Shown here: one piece after another, positions 8,521-17,430 of the stretch | How positions within the stretch are numbered: the stretch's first letter is position 1 | How the letters are laid out: each line of letters starts with the position of its first letter | Origin: JACVCJ01 sp052437175 | GTDB taxonomy: Bacteria > Bacteroidota > Bacteroidia > CAIKAF01 | DNA: 64,000 nt | Direction: 5' to 3' | Assembly: GCA_052437175.1 (NCBI GenBank) | Contig: JBQVOK010000002.1 | Coordinates: forward strand, 62,001 to 126,000 | The notes under the pieces: model-generated | Seen by the model: the letters and a program-made list of their open reading frames with translations, nothing else | Database searches by the model: none | What the model was told of the DNA's origin: nothing | Translations under genes and position numbers: made by a program

Positions 8521-9091
8521 TATCTGTGCAAGCCTGCCGGCACTGGTCCTGCTGAGTCCCCTGTTCCTGCTGATCTCCCTGGTGATCTTACTGGGCAGTA
8601 AGGGCGGCGTTTTTTACAGGCAGCAGCGTGTAGGCCGCAACGGCAAACCTTTTCTTCTTTTTAAATTCCGCAGTATGCGCCCACAGAGCGATACAGGCAG
8701 CCTGATCACCATAGGCGGACGGGACAGCCGCATTACCCGCGAAGGCTATTTCCTGCGCAAATACAAACTGGACGAACTGCCCCAGCTGCTGAACATCATC
8801 CGCGGCGATATGAGCATTGTAGGCCCCCGGCCGGAAGTACAGCGCTATGTAGACCTGTACACGCCCGAACAGAGAAAGGTGCTGAGCGTACGTCCGGGCC
8901 TTACCGACTGGGCCAGTATCGAATACATGGACGAAAACGAACTGCTGGGCAAAAGCAGCGACCCCGAGTATACGTATATTCATGAGATCATGCCCGCCAA
9001 ACTGGAGCTGAACCTCCGTTACATCCGCAAAGCAGGCCTGCTCACCGATCTGAAGATCATTTTCCGCACCCTTTTTAAAATATTCCGCTAA
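8504..9091 (+). CDS. Bacterial sugar transferase (PglC/WcaJ-like phosphoglycosyl transferase)
   Basis: A 195-residue monotopic phosphoglycosyl transferase that moves a sugar-1-phosphate from a nucleotide sugar to a polyprenyl phosphate. It starts at the ATG at 8504 (MKRLFDICAS), inside the end of the aminotransferase gene. Residues about 8-32 form the re-entrant membrane helix. The hallmark KFRSM, the catalytic DE pair in KLDELPQLLNII and SIVGPRPE follow. The length is that of the minimal PglC form, without the multi-pass N-terminus of WcaJ. Confidence 0.93.
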   Translation: MKRLFDICASLPALVLLSPLFLLISLVILLGSKGGVFYRQQRVGRNGKPFLLFKFRSMRPQSDTGSLITIGGRDSRITREGYFLRKYKLDELPQLLNIIRGDMSIVGPRPEVQRYVDLYTPEQRKVLSVRPGLTDWASIEYMDENELLGKSSDPEYTYIHEIMPAKLELNLRYIRKAGLLTDLKIIFRTLFKIFR

Positions 9092-9201
9092 GTCTTCACC
9101 CGGCGAATCGTGTTGTTCACCCTTTTCCAGGCCCGTTTCGGCACTTTTATTTGAGCGGAACGGGGATATCCCGTTTTTTTGATATCCTAACCATACATCT
9201 G

Positions 9202-9687
9202 ATGCGACGCTTGTCCCTGCTCGTTTTCCTTTCCTGTTTCGCCGGAATTTCCTGTGCTCCGAACAAGGCGGCGCTCACCCTGGCCTGCGACAGTATTGCC
9301 GAACAGATGGACGCCTGTATGGATGCCGACCGGAAATTCAGACAGGCCTGTGCCGAAGGCGACAGCCTGAAAATAGCCGAACAGCTGCTATTGCTGGAAC
9401 GCAGCGCCGAACGTTCCCTGGACAGGATACAAGAAACCGAGATCGACGAAGATTTTTCGTATATACGTGAATCGGGCATGAACGTTCCGCTTACCTATTG
9501 CAAACTGATCGAAAGCACCTATAAACCCGCGCTCCGTGCCTGCGGAAAGGCCGATACCCTGAACTGTAATGCAGCCCTGCGCATCGCAGAAAAACAGCTC
9601 CGTTACAGCATCGACCTGTACAATCAGAAATTAGACATACTTGTAAAAGAACAACATATCATTACCGGCGCGGTATATTACCACTAA
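9202..9687 (+). CDS. Small exported, probably lipid-anchored, helical protein
   Basis: A 161-residue protein from the ATG at 9202; the frame extends upstream to 9151 but this start gives a signal peptide (MRRLSLLVFLSCFAGISC). The cysteine after GIS could be the lipidated residue, though the lipobox is atypical. The mature part is helical and rich in Leu, Glu and Cys (five or six cysteines). No family recognised. A terminator follows at 9721-9752. Confidence 0.65.
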   Translation: MRRLSLLVFLSCFAGISCAPNKAALTLACDSIAEQMDACMDADRKFRQACAEGDSLKIAEQLLLLERSAERSLDRIQETEIDEDFSYIRESGMNVPLTYCKLIESTYKPALRACGKADTLNCNAALRIAEKQLRYSIDLYNQKLDILVKEQHIITGAVYYH

Positions 9688-9720
9688 AGGCCCACCCTTA
9701 GGCCCGGTTTACCACTAAGG

Positions 9721-9752
9721 AACAGTCGTGTATTAACGCGGCTGTTTTTTTG
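9721..9752 (+). terminator. Intrinsic terminator
   Basis: A ten-base-pair stem, AACAGTCGTG with CGCGGCTGTT (two G-U pairs), a six-base loop and a run of T. It ends the 9202 gene. Confidence 0.8.
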
Positions 9753-9783
9753 TTTTCTGCTTTTTTATCCTTCTATTTATGCA

Positions 9784-11097
9784 ATGATTACGGTGTTACA
9801 GACCATATTGATACTCGGCTGCATCTATGCCGGGGTGCGCATGAAAGGTATCGGGCTGGGCCTTATGGGCGCCCTGGGTACCCTGGTGCTGGTTTTTGGC
9901 TTTGGCCTGGAACCCAGCAAGGCGCCGATCGACGTAATGCTGATCATTGTGACCGTGGTGCTGGCATCAGGGGCCATGCAGGCCGCAGGCGGTATCGATT
10001 TCCTGCTGTTCCTGGCCGAAAAACTGCTGCGTTCCAATCCGCGTTTTATTACGCTGCTGGGCCCGCTGGTCACCTATCTTTTTACGCTTTTTGCCGGCAC
10101 CTCGCACATCATTTACGGTTTGCTGCCGGTGATCGCCGAAGTATCCATCCATAAAAAAATACGTCCGGAAAGGGCCATGAGCATGTCGGTCATTGCCTCG
10201 CACCTGGCCATTACGGCAAGTCCGGTTTCTGCAGCCACGGCTGCACTGGCTGCGCTTATCGAGCCCAAAGGCTTCGGACTGGAGGCCATTTTTACCGTGT
10301 GCATTCCCGCCACCTTCCTGGGCAGCCTGGTGGGTGTACTGTTTATGTGGAACAAAGGAAAGTCCTGGGATAAGGATCCCATCCTGCGCGAATACCGCGA
10401 CCCGGAGCACATTACCCCGGTGAGTTATGCCGGTTATCGTCCCGACCGGAAAGCGAAACTTTCGGTACTGGTATTTGCACTGGCGGTAATTGCCGTTTCC
10501 CTGCTGGGCATACTGCCGGGAATACGGCCCCATTTCCCGGATGTAAAAGGAGTAAGTACACCGCTGGCCATGCCCCTGCTGATCGAACTGGTGATGTTCA
10601 GCGCCGCCGCTCTCATCCTGCTGCTCACACGGGTTACGCCTGCACAGGTTTCGGGAGGCAGCGTGTTCCGCGCCGGAATGGAAGCGATGGTTTCCATTTT
10701 CGGAGTGGTATGGCTTACGGATACCTTCATTCACGAACATATTGACAGCCTGCAGGCCCAGCTTTCGGGGCTGGTGACGCATTATCCCTTCCTGTTCGTG
10801 GGCGCCCTGTTCATTTTCAGTGCCATTATCTTTTCGCAGGCTTCTACTACACGGGCCCTGATGCCCCTGGGTATTGCACTGGGCATACCGGTACCTTACC
10901 TGCTGGCCATGTTCCCCGCAGTGAACGGCGATTTTGTGATCCCCGGCTATCCTACCCTGCTGGCGGCAGCCAATTTCGATCGTACGGGCAGTACCCGTTT
11001 CGGTAAGTTTTTATTCGATCACAGTTTTATGCTGCCGGGCCTGGTGAGTATTGCGGCCACGGTGGCCATCGGTTTCCTGCTGTCGTTCCTGGTCTGA
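9784..11097 (+). CDS. Dcu-type anaerobic C4-dicarboxylate transporter
   Basis: A 437-residue membrane protein with about ten to twelve hydrophobic segments. The DcuA/DcuB hallmarks are present: FAGTSHIIYGLLPVIAEV, RPERAMSMSVIASHLAITAS followed by PVSAA, and PAVNGDFVIPGYPT near the end. DcuA/B proteins exchange fumarate, malate, aspartate and succinate across the inner membrane. There is no fumarate reductase or aspartase gene beside it, so the role (anaerobic respiration or aspartate uptake) is open. Its stop lies three bases from the end of the convergent TIGR02757 gene. Confidence 0.92.
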   Translation: MITVLQTILILGCIYAGVRMKGIGLGLMGALGTLVLVFGFGLEPSKAPIDVMLIIVTVVLASGAMQAAGGIDFLLFLAEKLLRSNPRFITLLGPLVTYLFTLFAGTSHIIYGLLPVIAEVSIHKKIRPERAMSMSVIASHLAITASPVSAATAALAALIEPKGFGLEAIFTVCIPATFLGSLVGVLFMWNKGKSWDKDPILREYRDPEHITPVSYAGYRPDRKAKLSVLVFALAVIAVSLLGILPGIRPHFPDVKGVSTPLAMPLLIELVMFSAAALILLLTRVTPAQVSGGSVFRAGMEAMVSIFGVVWLTDTFIHEHIDSLQAQLSGLVTHYPFLFVGALFIFSAIIFSQASTTRALMPLGIALGIPVPYLLAMFPAVNGDFVIPGYPTLLAAANFDRTGSTRFGKFLFDHSFMLPGLVSIAATVAIGFLLSFLV

Positions 11098-11100
11098 GGC

Positions 11101-11883
11101 CTATTTCATCTTTTCGAAAACACCCAGTCCGTACAGGGCAAAATCGTATTTAGCGGGATCTTCGGGGTCCAGTTCGGCCAGGCGTGCGTACAGTTCTTCC
11201 ACGGCGCGGCGGTCGTCCTGTGTGCGGGTAAGCAGCCCCAGACGGCGGGCTACGCGTCCGCTGTGCAGATCGAGCGGCGGCATCAGCAATGCGGGCGGTA
11301 TGCTGTTCCATATACCAAAATCCACCCCGGCATCGTCTTTACGCACCATCCAGCGCAGGTACATGTGCAGGCGTTTGGCGGCCGAACCTTTGCGCGGATC
11401 AGAAACGTGCTTGCGGCTGCGCGGCAGGTGTTCCGCATCGAAAAACACATCTTTTACATAGCCGATGGCATCGTTCATATTTCCGGTACGTTGCAGTCCT
11501 TCGGCAAAAAGCGCTTCCAGTCCGCCATTTTTCGTATACACATTACGAAGAGCCTGTATAAAGAAAAGCAGGTCCGAATCGTTAAAGGTACGGTGCACAA
11601 AACCCACAAAAGCTTTCAGATCGGCCGCCGAATGATGCAGTACAAAATCGTGCGGCTGCATGTCCATTACCCGCACAATGCGTGTGGCATTGGCCAGTAT
11701 GGTCTTGCGCTGTCCCCAGGCCAGGGTGGCGGCAAAGAATCCGCTGATCTCCCGGTCTTCTTTTTTTGTGAACAGGTGCGGCACCGAAATGGGATCGTCT
11801 TCAATAAAACCAGGCCGGTTGTACTTCAGCACGGCTTCTTCCAGCAGATCGCGTATATACGTACTATGCGCCTGTTTTTTCAC
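11101..11883 (-). CDS. TIGR02757 family (DUF2400) protein
   Basis: A 260-residue cytosolic protein of the TIGR02757/DUF2400 family, conserved in Bacteroidota and of unknown function. Typical blocks are FIEDDPISVPHLFTKKEDRE, FFAATLAWGQRKTI, and PLDLHSGRVARRLGLL. The last block, with its HSGRVAR core, recalls helix-hairpin-helix base-excision proteins. The reading frame begins with GTG at 11883, as no in-frame ATG lies nearby; it overlaps the end of the MazG-like gene by 20 bases, which supports coupling. Confidence 0.88.
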   Translation of the reverse strand: MKKQAHSTYIRDLLEEAVLKYNRPGFIEDDPISVPHLFTKKEDREISGFFAATLAWGQRKTILANATRIVRVMDMQPHDFVLHHSAADLKAFVGFVHRTFNDSDLLFFIQALRNVYTKNGGLEALFAEGLQRTGNMNDAIGYVKDVFFDAEHLPRSRKHVSDPRKGSAAKRLHMYLRWMVRKDDAGVDFGIWNSIPPALLMPPLDLHSGRVARRLGLLTRTQDDRRAVEELYARLAELDPEDPAKYDFALYGLGVFEKMK

Positions 11884-12277
11884 TCAGGATACGTGCTATG
11901 TCGGGTCTGAAATAATCCGGGCCTTTCAGCACCTTACCGTCTTCGCGGTAGATCGGTTTACCGTCGGCGCCCAGTTTGCTCATATTGCTGCGGTGTATCT
12001 CGTTGAACACGTCTTCGATCACGTGTTGCAGGCCGTGACGCAGAATGGTGCCGCAGAGGATGTACAGCTGATCGCCCAGGGCATCGGCAATTTCCACGAT
12101 GTCTTTGTTGCGGCAGGCTTCGAGGTATTCCTCGTTCTCTTCGCGTATCAGTTCGTAGCGCAGCATGGCCGCTTCCAGGCCCAGGTCTCCCACGGGACGC
12201 TGGTTGTTCTCGATGCCGAAGGCCGTGTGAAATTCTTCCACACAGGCGATCTGGTGTTGTAATGCGTTATTTTCCAT
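11864..12277 (-). CDS. MazG-like nucleoside triphosphate pyrophosphohydrolase
   Basis: A 137-residue protein of the all-alpha NTP pyrophosphatase superfamily. The metal-binding pattern EExxE...ExxD is seen as REENEEYLEA followed by DIVEIADALGDQLYILCG. Such enzymes hydrolyse non-canonical NTPs to NMP and pyrophosphate. The frame is open upstream to 12448, but the ATG at 12277 gives the natural start (MENNALQHQIACVEEFH); it overlaps the end of the ceramidase gene by 11 bases. The C-terminal part (RSNMSKLGADGKPIYREDGK) is typical of the Bacteroidota form. Confidence 0.9.
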   Translation of the reverse strand: MENNALQHQIACVEEFHTAFGIENNQRPVGDLGLEAAMLRYELIREENEEYLEACRNKDIVEIADALGDQLYILCGTILRHGLQHVIEDVFNEIHRSNMSKLGADGKPIYREDGKVLKGPDYFRPDIARILSEKTGA

Positions 12278-13829
12278 CCGAAATAAATTCCTGTATAAGT
12301 TGTTTGTAGGCCGTGAGAAAGGCGCCGTGCGTATGTCGTCCGAATACGGTGTGGCCGCCTTCGTAGGCCTGTTCCATATATTCGTGGTAGGTGGTGCAGT
12401 AACCGAAATAGGAGTTGGCATAGGTAGAAATGAGCACTTTCTCCACACCGGCGGGCCGCAGGGCTTCCAGGCACATGCTGCGCAGGATACGTCCGGCGGT
12501 GGTGGTGATCTCTCCCGGGAACCCGATGATGGCCGTATGTCCGAGCCGCACTACCTGTAAAGGCAGTATGGCAGGCGTCCAGGGCAATTTTTCGAGCAGG
12601 CCCTGTTTTTTGTGCCAGAGTACACCCTGTATCGTTTTTTCAAAGGGGCCGAGCATCCTGAATTTACGAAGATCGTTGGTCCCTGCCACTTTGCCCGTAC
12701 CCGATTCCAGCACCGGTACTTTGGGATACTGGAAATTACCCGGGTCCAGGGGCTTGAACCAGCGTGAGGCCAGTTTACCCAATGCCACGGGGATACCCGG
12801 ACCATCTACCGGCGTTCCCTGTATAAAGGCCATACCGTGTGCGGCAGACACCGAAGCCGCTCCTGCTTCTCCGTTGCTGAACTCCGATGCCACCGGCAAA
12901 GAGCTCAAATTGAATTCTTTTAGTCTGACTTGAATTTTATTATCGCCGTTAGGCATAGGCGACGGCTGCAGGAAGGACGAACGTGCCACCTCATACTGCA
13001 GGGCTCCGTTGTCTTTGGCGTTCTGTAACTGTTTGCGGGTATTGCGGATCAGCTTCTGGTCGGGGCCGTGGTAATTCGGCGATACATCACCGGTAAGCTG
13101 CTGGGCGAAAATGGCCACAAAACCATCGCCCCGCTCCCGTTCCAGTAATTCGGCCGCATAGCCTTTGTTATCGAAACAGATACGGTTAAAATTATTGCCG
13201 CAGCTGGTAGGGTGCACGCCGAACCAGTTGATCTGGAAGAGATATTTACCGGAAGTGTCGCGCACGTTCCAGATGTCCATGGCCCGTTCAAAGGCCAGGT
13301 GGGTCTGGTCGGGCATCAGTTTTTCCGCGGCCGGGTTGCGCAGGTAGGCCCGCAGCGAACGGTTGTAGCCGATAGGCATTTCGTCGGCAATACGTTCGCG
13401 CTGTTGTTCCAGTACGGCCGGTTTCAGCGCCGCCAGGGCCTGTTTTACCGATGCCAGCATAGCTTCGGAAATGGCTTCGAACACATGGGGTTTAAACCCG
13501 CCCAGCGTAAAATTATAGAACGGGAAATGCGTATAACCGCCGGGACCGCTGTGCGTATGCTGGGCCACCATCATGAGGTTCTGTTCCGTTACCCGCGGAT
13601 CGGCCAGTGCCGCCAGCAGGGTCTCTTTGAGTTCGGGGAACATCAGCCCGATCTCGGCATGCACGAACAGGAAAAGCTGTTGATGCTCGTCTTCGAAACA
13701 GGCCGTACGTACGTGCAGATCGGTTTCGATACCCTGTACGATATTGGTAGTGATACCGTATCCCATAAGGCCTACGCCCATAATATCGTCGGGGATACGG
13801 ATAGTGACTTTGGATGCCGCAGCACGCAT
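12267..13829 (-). CDS. Neutral/alkaline non-lysosomal ceramidase family protein
   Basis: A 520-residue protein of the neutral ceramidase family, which cleaves the amide of ceramide to sphingosine and fatty acid. Visible landmarks: zinc-site AQHTHSGPGG, FGVHPTSCG, the catalytic-serine block LTGDVSPN, GFPGEITTTAGR and the typical C-terminal YANSYFGYCTTYHEY. The start ATG at 13829 overlaps the stop of the transporter gene (TGATG). No signal peptide is visible, unlike secreted bacterial ceramidases, so it may act in the cytosol on endogenous sphingolipids. Substrate preference is inferred from the family only. Confidence 0.88.
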   Translation of the reverse strand: MRAAASKVTIRIPDDIMGVGLMGYGITTNIVQGIETDLHVRTACFEDEHQQLFLFVHAEIGLMFPELKETLLAALADPRVTEQNLMMVAQHTHSGPGGYTHFPFYNFTLGGFKPHVFEAISEAMLASVKQALAALKPAVLEQQRERIADEMPIGYNRSLRAYLRNPAAEKLMPDQTHLAFERAMDIWNVRDTSGKYLFQINWFGVHPTSCGNNFNRICFDNKGYAAELLERERGDGFVAIFAQQLTGDVSPNYHGPDQKLIRNTRKQLQNAKDNGALQYEVARSSFLQPSPMPNGDNKIQVRLKEFNLSSLPVASEFSNGEAGAASVSAAHGMAFIQGTPVDGPGIPVALGKLASRWFKPLDPGNFQYPKVPVLESGTGKVAGTNDLRKFRMLGPFEKTIQGVLWHKKQGLLEKLPWTPAILPLQVVRLGHTAIIGFPGEITTTAGRILRSMCLEALRPAGVEKVLISTYANSYFGYCTTYHEYMEQAYEGGHTVFGRHTHGAFLTAYKQLIQEFISDGK

Positions 13830-14995
13830 CAGATATTGCGGGTTAAAGATTGAACGATCTTGAAATTACTGAAGAACTGCTTCGCGATGATACGGATAAA
13901 GGTATAACCGGGTATCGCCAGGATCATGCCTACGATACCGGCCAGGTTACCGGCCACGATGATCACGAGAAAAAGTTCGAGCGGGTGGGCTTTTACAGAG
14001 TTGGAAAAAATGATGGGCTGAAAAAGTACGTTATCGAGCACATGTGTAATGGAATAGGCAATGATCAGGTGAATGATCAGGGGCATGGTCTCTGTATAAA
14101 ACTCCATGTGGATATTGTTGCTGAGTGCCAGCAGTATACCGAACGCGCTGCCCAGTATAGGACCTACGTAGGGGATGATATTGAAAAGTCCGGCCGCCAG
14201 CCCCATGGTCACGGCCAGGGTAATGGGCAGTCCGCAGATAAGCGCACCTATGGTGACACAGAGCGATATAAGAAATATCTGTATGGATATACCTACGAAA
14301 TAGCGGGTGAGCAGGCGCCGGCTGTCGCGTACGATGTTTTTCACCTGGTCTTCGTAACGGCTGGGTGTTGCCGAAAGAATGGCCTTGTAGAACAATGTAT
14401 TGTCGCGCAGGAAAAAGAAAGTGATGAAGGAAATAGAGAAGAAGGCCACGCCCAGGTCGCCCATAAAGCTGAAGATGGTGCCGAAGATATTGGAGAATTC
14501 TTCCAGCTGTATCAGGTCGGCCAGTTCTTCGTTGATGTACTCTTCGAGGGTAACGTTGTTGTTGAAATGGATGTTCTTATCCTCGAGCCAGTGTACCATA
14601 TTGTCTACCGGGCCCTGCAGGGTGGACAGTATGGCGCCGCTGTCCACCTCCGAAAATTTTTGCACCTGGCTGCCCACCAGGGGCACTACGGCCAGCACAA
14701 TACCCAGGATGAAGGTCCACATGATGCTGAGTGTGATCAGTGCGCCGATCCAGCTGGGAATATTGTATTTGCCGATGCGTACCCGTTCAAAAAGGTTCAT
14801 AAGCGGTTTACCGATCAGCGAGAGCACTACGGAAATAAGAATATAGCCCACCAGGTCGGCAAAATACCACAGTACATACAGGATGGCCGCGACGGTTACC
14901 CCCACGATCACCCAGCGCAGTACGCGGTTTATGGTTATTTCGCCCGAACGCGCAGGTTGCGGGCCTGGTTCCTGTTTTTCTCCGGCTGTTTCCAT
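13829..14995 (-). CDS. AI-2E/PerM family transporter
   Basis: A 388-residue membrane protein with about eight hydrophobic segments and a periplasmic coiled-like insert (about residues 115-185). The C-terminal block GLFNIIPYVGPILGSAFGIL plus HPLELFLVIIVAGNLAGIVGM is the signature of the AI-2E exporter/PerM superfamily. Members move quorum-sensing furanones, or Na+/Li+ and protons; the substrate is not predictable here. It is first in a tightly overlapping run with the ceramidase, MazG-like and TIGR02757 genes. Confidence 0.92.
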   Translation of the reverse strand: METAGEKQEPGPQPARSGEITINRVLRWVIVGVTVAAILYVLWYFADLVGYILISVVLSLIGKPLMNLFERVRIGKYNIPSWIGALITLSIMWTFILGIVLAVVPLVGSQVQKFSEVDSGAILSTLQGPVDNMVHWLEDKNIHFNNNVTLEEYINEELADLIQLEEFSNIFGTIFSFMGDLGVAFFSISFITFFFLRDNTLFYKAILSATPSRYEDQVKNIVRDSRRLLTRYFVGISIQIFLISLCVTIGALICGLPITLAVTMGLAAGLFNIIPYVGPILGSAFGILLALSNNIHMEFYTETMPLIIHLIIAYSITHVLDNVLFQPIIFSNSVKAHPLELFLVIIVAGNLAGIVGMILAIPGYTFIRIIAKQFFSNFKIVQSLTRNI

Positions 14996-15014
14996 ACGTA
15001 CAAACCTACGAATT

Positions 15015-15659
15015 TTAGTCCTGAATAAGTGTTCTGATCGTGTCTTCGTGCAGCTGATGTCCGCCGCCGAAGGTATGCCATGTATAGCGGATCTGTTCCC
15101 CGTCGAATACCTTTCGGATATCGGTCAGGTTCACATTCTGCAGGAAAGGGTCCCGGTCGCCGTTCACGATGTGCAGATCGGTCCGGTTGAGCCAGGCCTG
15201 CTGTTGAGGCATGGCAATGTCGTGCGGCAGGGTACCGCCCCAGAGCACCACCTTGGCCGGCTGCAGCGGTGAAGCATAGAGCCAGCGCAGGGCTACGGCG
15301 CAACCCTGAGAAAAGGCCAGCACATTCCAGCGCACCTGCGGATGTACCGCTGCGGCTATGTCCTGCTGCAGGATATCCAGCCAGGCCCCGATGTCGCGGA
15401 TGTCGCGCTCCCGTTTGTGTTTCGTCATCCAGGAGGCACCTACACGGCCCGAAGTACCTTCCAGGTAAAAATGGGAAAGACCTTCCGCGGCTACAAACAG
15501 GGTATCCGTACTAAAAAAAGGTTCAAAATGCCGGATAAAATAACGGGCCAGCTGTCCGTACCCGTGCAGCAGCAGCCATACATTGCGCACCTCTGCCGAA
15601 GGTTCCGTGCTGAAACAGGCTTCGGCCGTACGCGGAATGGTATACGGTTTTGAGATCAT
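15015..15659 (-). CDS. Alpha/beta hydrolase (carboxylesterase/phospholipase-like)
   Basis: A 214-residue cytosolic alpha/beta hydrolase. The nucleophile elbow reads AFSQG (serine about residue 119), the acid is in NGDRDPF and the histidine in FGGGHQLH near the end. An LLLHGYGQLA oxyanion loop lies near residue 30. An upstream TTG at 15668 is possible, but the ATG at 15659 is preferred. Length and motifs fit the LYPLAL/phospholipase-carboxylesterase group. It lies 20 bases before the AI-2E transporter gene and may lead that run. Confidence 0.85.
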   Translation of the reverse strand: MISKPYTIPRTAEACFSTEPSAEVRNVWLLLHGYGQLARYFIRHFEPFFSTDTLFVAAEGLSHFYLEGTSGRVGASWMTKHKRERDIRDIGAWLDILQQDIAAAVHPQVRWNVLAFSQGCAVALRWLYASPLQPAKVVLWGGTLPHDIAMPQQQAWLNRTDLHIVNGDRDPFLQNVNLTDIRKVFDGEQIRYTWHTFGGGHQLHEDTIRTLIQD

Positions 15660-15675
15660 GGTACACAAAGTTCAA

Positions 15676-15707
15676 AAAAAAAGCCGGCTTTGGAGGCCGG
15701 CCTTTTA
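15676..15707 (-). terminator. Intrinsic terminator of the subtilase gene
   Basis: Read on the minus strand: GCCGGC, a seven-base loop, GCCGGC, then nine T. It lies directly after the subtilase stop. Confidence 0.85.
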
Positions 15708-15724
15708 AAGAAATATCTTTTTTC

Positions 15725-17299
15725 TTATTTGTTTACGCTCATGGCCTGGGCCATTTTAACGGCGTTCTGTACGTTCACTATGGAACCGCTGCGGCTCATC
15801 TGAGAGAACAGTACCTTATCTTCGGTACCTGGCAGTTCCTGCTGGGTGGTACCCATCGGGGTGGCCGATTTCAGGATAATGTCACGGATCTCGAACATAG
15901 ACAGGTCGGGAAAATACGCTTTGAGGAAAGCAGCTACGCCCGAAACCATGGGTGCGGCCATACTGGTGCCTTCCAGCTCGCGGTATTTGTTGTCCGGAAC
16001 GGTATTGTAGATCTCAAAACCCGGTGCAAATACGTCAACCGAAGCACCGCCGTAATTAGAGAACGATGCGGCCAGATGTCCCTTGGCATCGCGGGTCGAA
16101 GCGCCGATCGTGAGCAGGTTCTTGAAGTCTTCGGTCTGGAATGCATAACGCACGGCCGGAAAATTCGGGTCCTTGTCCAGGTTGGCCGCGTCGTTACCGG
16201 CAGCGTGCACCAGCAGTACGCCTTTTTCTTCGGCATATTTCATGGCATCGTATACTTCTTTCTGGTGCGGGGAATACGATTTTCCAAAGGACATATTGAT
16301 GACGCTGGCACCATTGTCTACGGCGTAGCGGATGGCCAGGGCGATGTCTTTATCGTACTCGTCGCCGTTGGGTACGGCACGCAGGGACATGATCTTTACC
16401 GGGGCAGCCACACCGTCGCCGCCGATACCGTTACCGCGTACCGCTCCGATGATACCGGAAACGTGCGTACCATGCAGGGCGTCGGCACCTTCCACATCGT
16501 TGTTGCCGTAGCGTACCTGGCTGAAATCGTCCGGGTTATCGCCTACGGGCGTACGTCCGTTGAAATCCGGGTTCAGGTGATAAGCCAGGCGGTCCTGGTA
16601 TTGTTTTATACCTTCATCGAGGTTCTCTTTGCTCAGCTGACCGGTTTCTACCATCAGGGCCAGGCCACGGATCTGTTTGGCATTATCGTCTTTCGGCTTC
16701 CATTTCAGCAGGTCTTTTTCCGTGTAGGATTCCTTGCCCAGTGCACTTTTCACAAGCATGGGAAGCATGGGAAGCAGCTGTTCCTGCAGCATCTGTATGC
16801 CTTCCAGTTCCTGTTTGGCCTCTTCGCTTTCTGTCTTCAGTTTATCGCGGCATTCTTCCCAGAGGGCAAAATCTGCTTTATCGGCAGCGCTGATCTGTTC
16901 GGCGGTCTTGCCGTCGAAACGGGCTTTGCCGTTTTTGTATATACGTACGTATTCCAGGTTTTCGTTATTGGATGCTCCCAGGAAGTTCCAGCCGTGTACA
17001 TCGTCGATATAGCCGTTCTTGTCGTCGTCGATACCGTTGCCGGGGATCTCGTCCTCGTTCACCCATATCTGCCCTTTCAGGTCTTCGTGTTCAATGTCCA
17101 CACCAGAGTCGATCACACCTACTACCACGGTTTTCGGGGTTTGTTTCTTCACCATTTTGTAGGCGGCTTCGGTGTTCATTCCCGGCGTTTTGGTGTTATA
17201 CCAGTTTAAAACGGCTTTGTCCACGTCCTGGGCAAATACCGTGATGCCTGCGCCGAACAGGTAAACAAGCATCGATACTTTTAAAAAAATCTTTTTCAT
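15725..17299 (-). CDS. Exported S8 family subtilisin-like serine protease
   Basis: A 524-residue protease with a signal peptide (cleavage after VFAQ, about residue 24). The catalytic triad is D64 (VIDSGVD), H279 (ALHGTHVSG) and S446 (GTSMAAP), with the oxyanion Asn in HAAGNDAA. The D-to-H distance of 215 residues is far above the roughly 32 of subtilisin: a helical, charged insertion of about 175 residues lies there. No type IX sorting domain is seen at the C-terminus, so it is probably periplasmic. It is transcribed alone, with a terminator behind it. Confidence 0.92.
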   Translation of the reverse strand: MKKIFLKVSMLVYLFGAGITVFAQDVDKAVLNWYNTKTPGMNTEAAYKMVKKQTPKTVVVGVIDSGVDIEHEDLKGQIWVNEDEIPGNGIDDDKNGYIDDVHGWNFLGASNNENLEYVRIYKNGKARFDGKTAEQISAADKADFALWEECRDKLKTESEEAKQELEGIQMLQEQLLPMLPMLVKSALGKESYTEKDLLKWKPKDDNAKQIRGLALMVETGQLSKENLDEGIKQYQDRLAYHLNPDFNGRTPVGDNPDDFSQVRYGNNDVEGADALHGTHVSGIIGAVRGNGIGGDGVAAPVKIMSLRAVPNGDEYDKDIALAIRYAVDNGASVINMSFGKSYSPHQKEVYDAMKYAEEKGVLLVHAAGNDAANLDKDPNFPAVRYAFQTEDFKNLLTIGASTRDAKGHLAASFSNYGGASVDVFAPGFEIYNTVPDNKYRELEGTSMAAPMVSGVAAFLKAYFPDLSMFEIRDIILKSATPMGTTQQELPGTEDKVLFSQMSRSGSIVNVQNAVKMAQAMSVNK

Positions 17300-17354
17300 T
17301 CCCGATAAAATAATGAATTCGTGTTGAGGAGTTTCTCAAAGTATAAAGTAACAA

Positions 17355-17386
17355 AACAAAAGCCCCACTGCCAAACGCATGGGGCC
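17355..17386 (-). terminator. Intrinsic terminator of the suf operon
   Basis: On the minus strand, GCCCCA and TGGGGC arms with a 12-base loop followed by TTTTGTTTTG. It sits after sufD and ends the suf run. Confidence 0.75.
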
Positions 17387-17430
17387 TAAATTAGATATAC
17401 ATTATATTCTGACCGACGAACCGCCGCTGC

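Noticed and set aside
15650..17209. Long open frame on the plus strand opposite the subtilase gene
   Set aside because: It mirrors codon structure of the real gene, has no recognisable domain, and the minus strand carries an intact catalytic triad and signal peptide.
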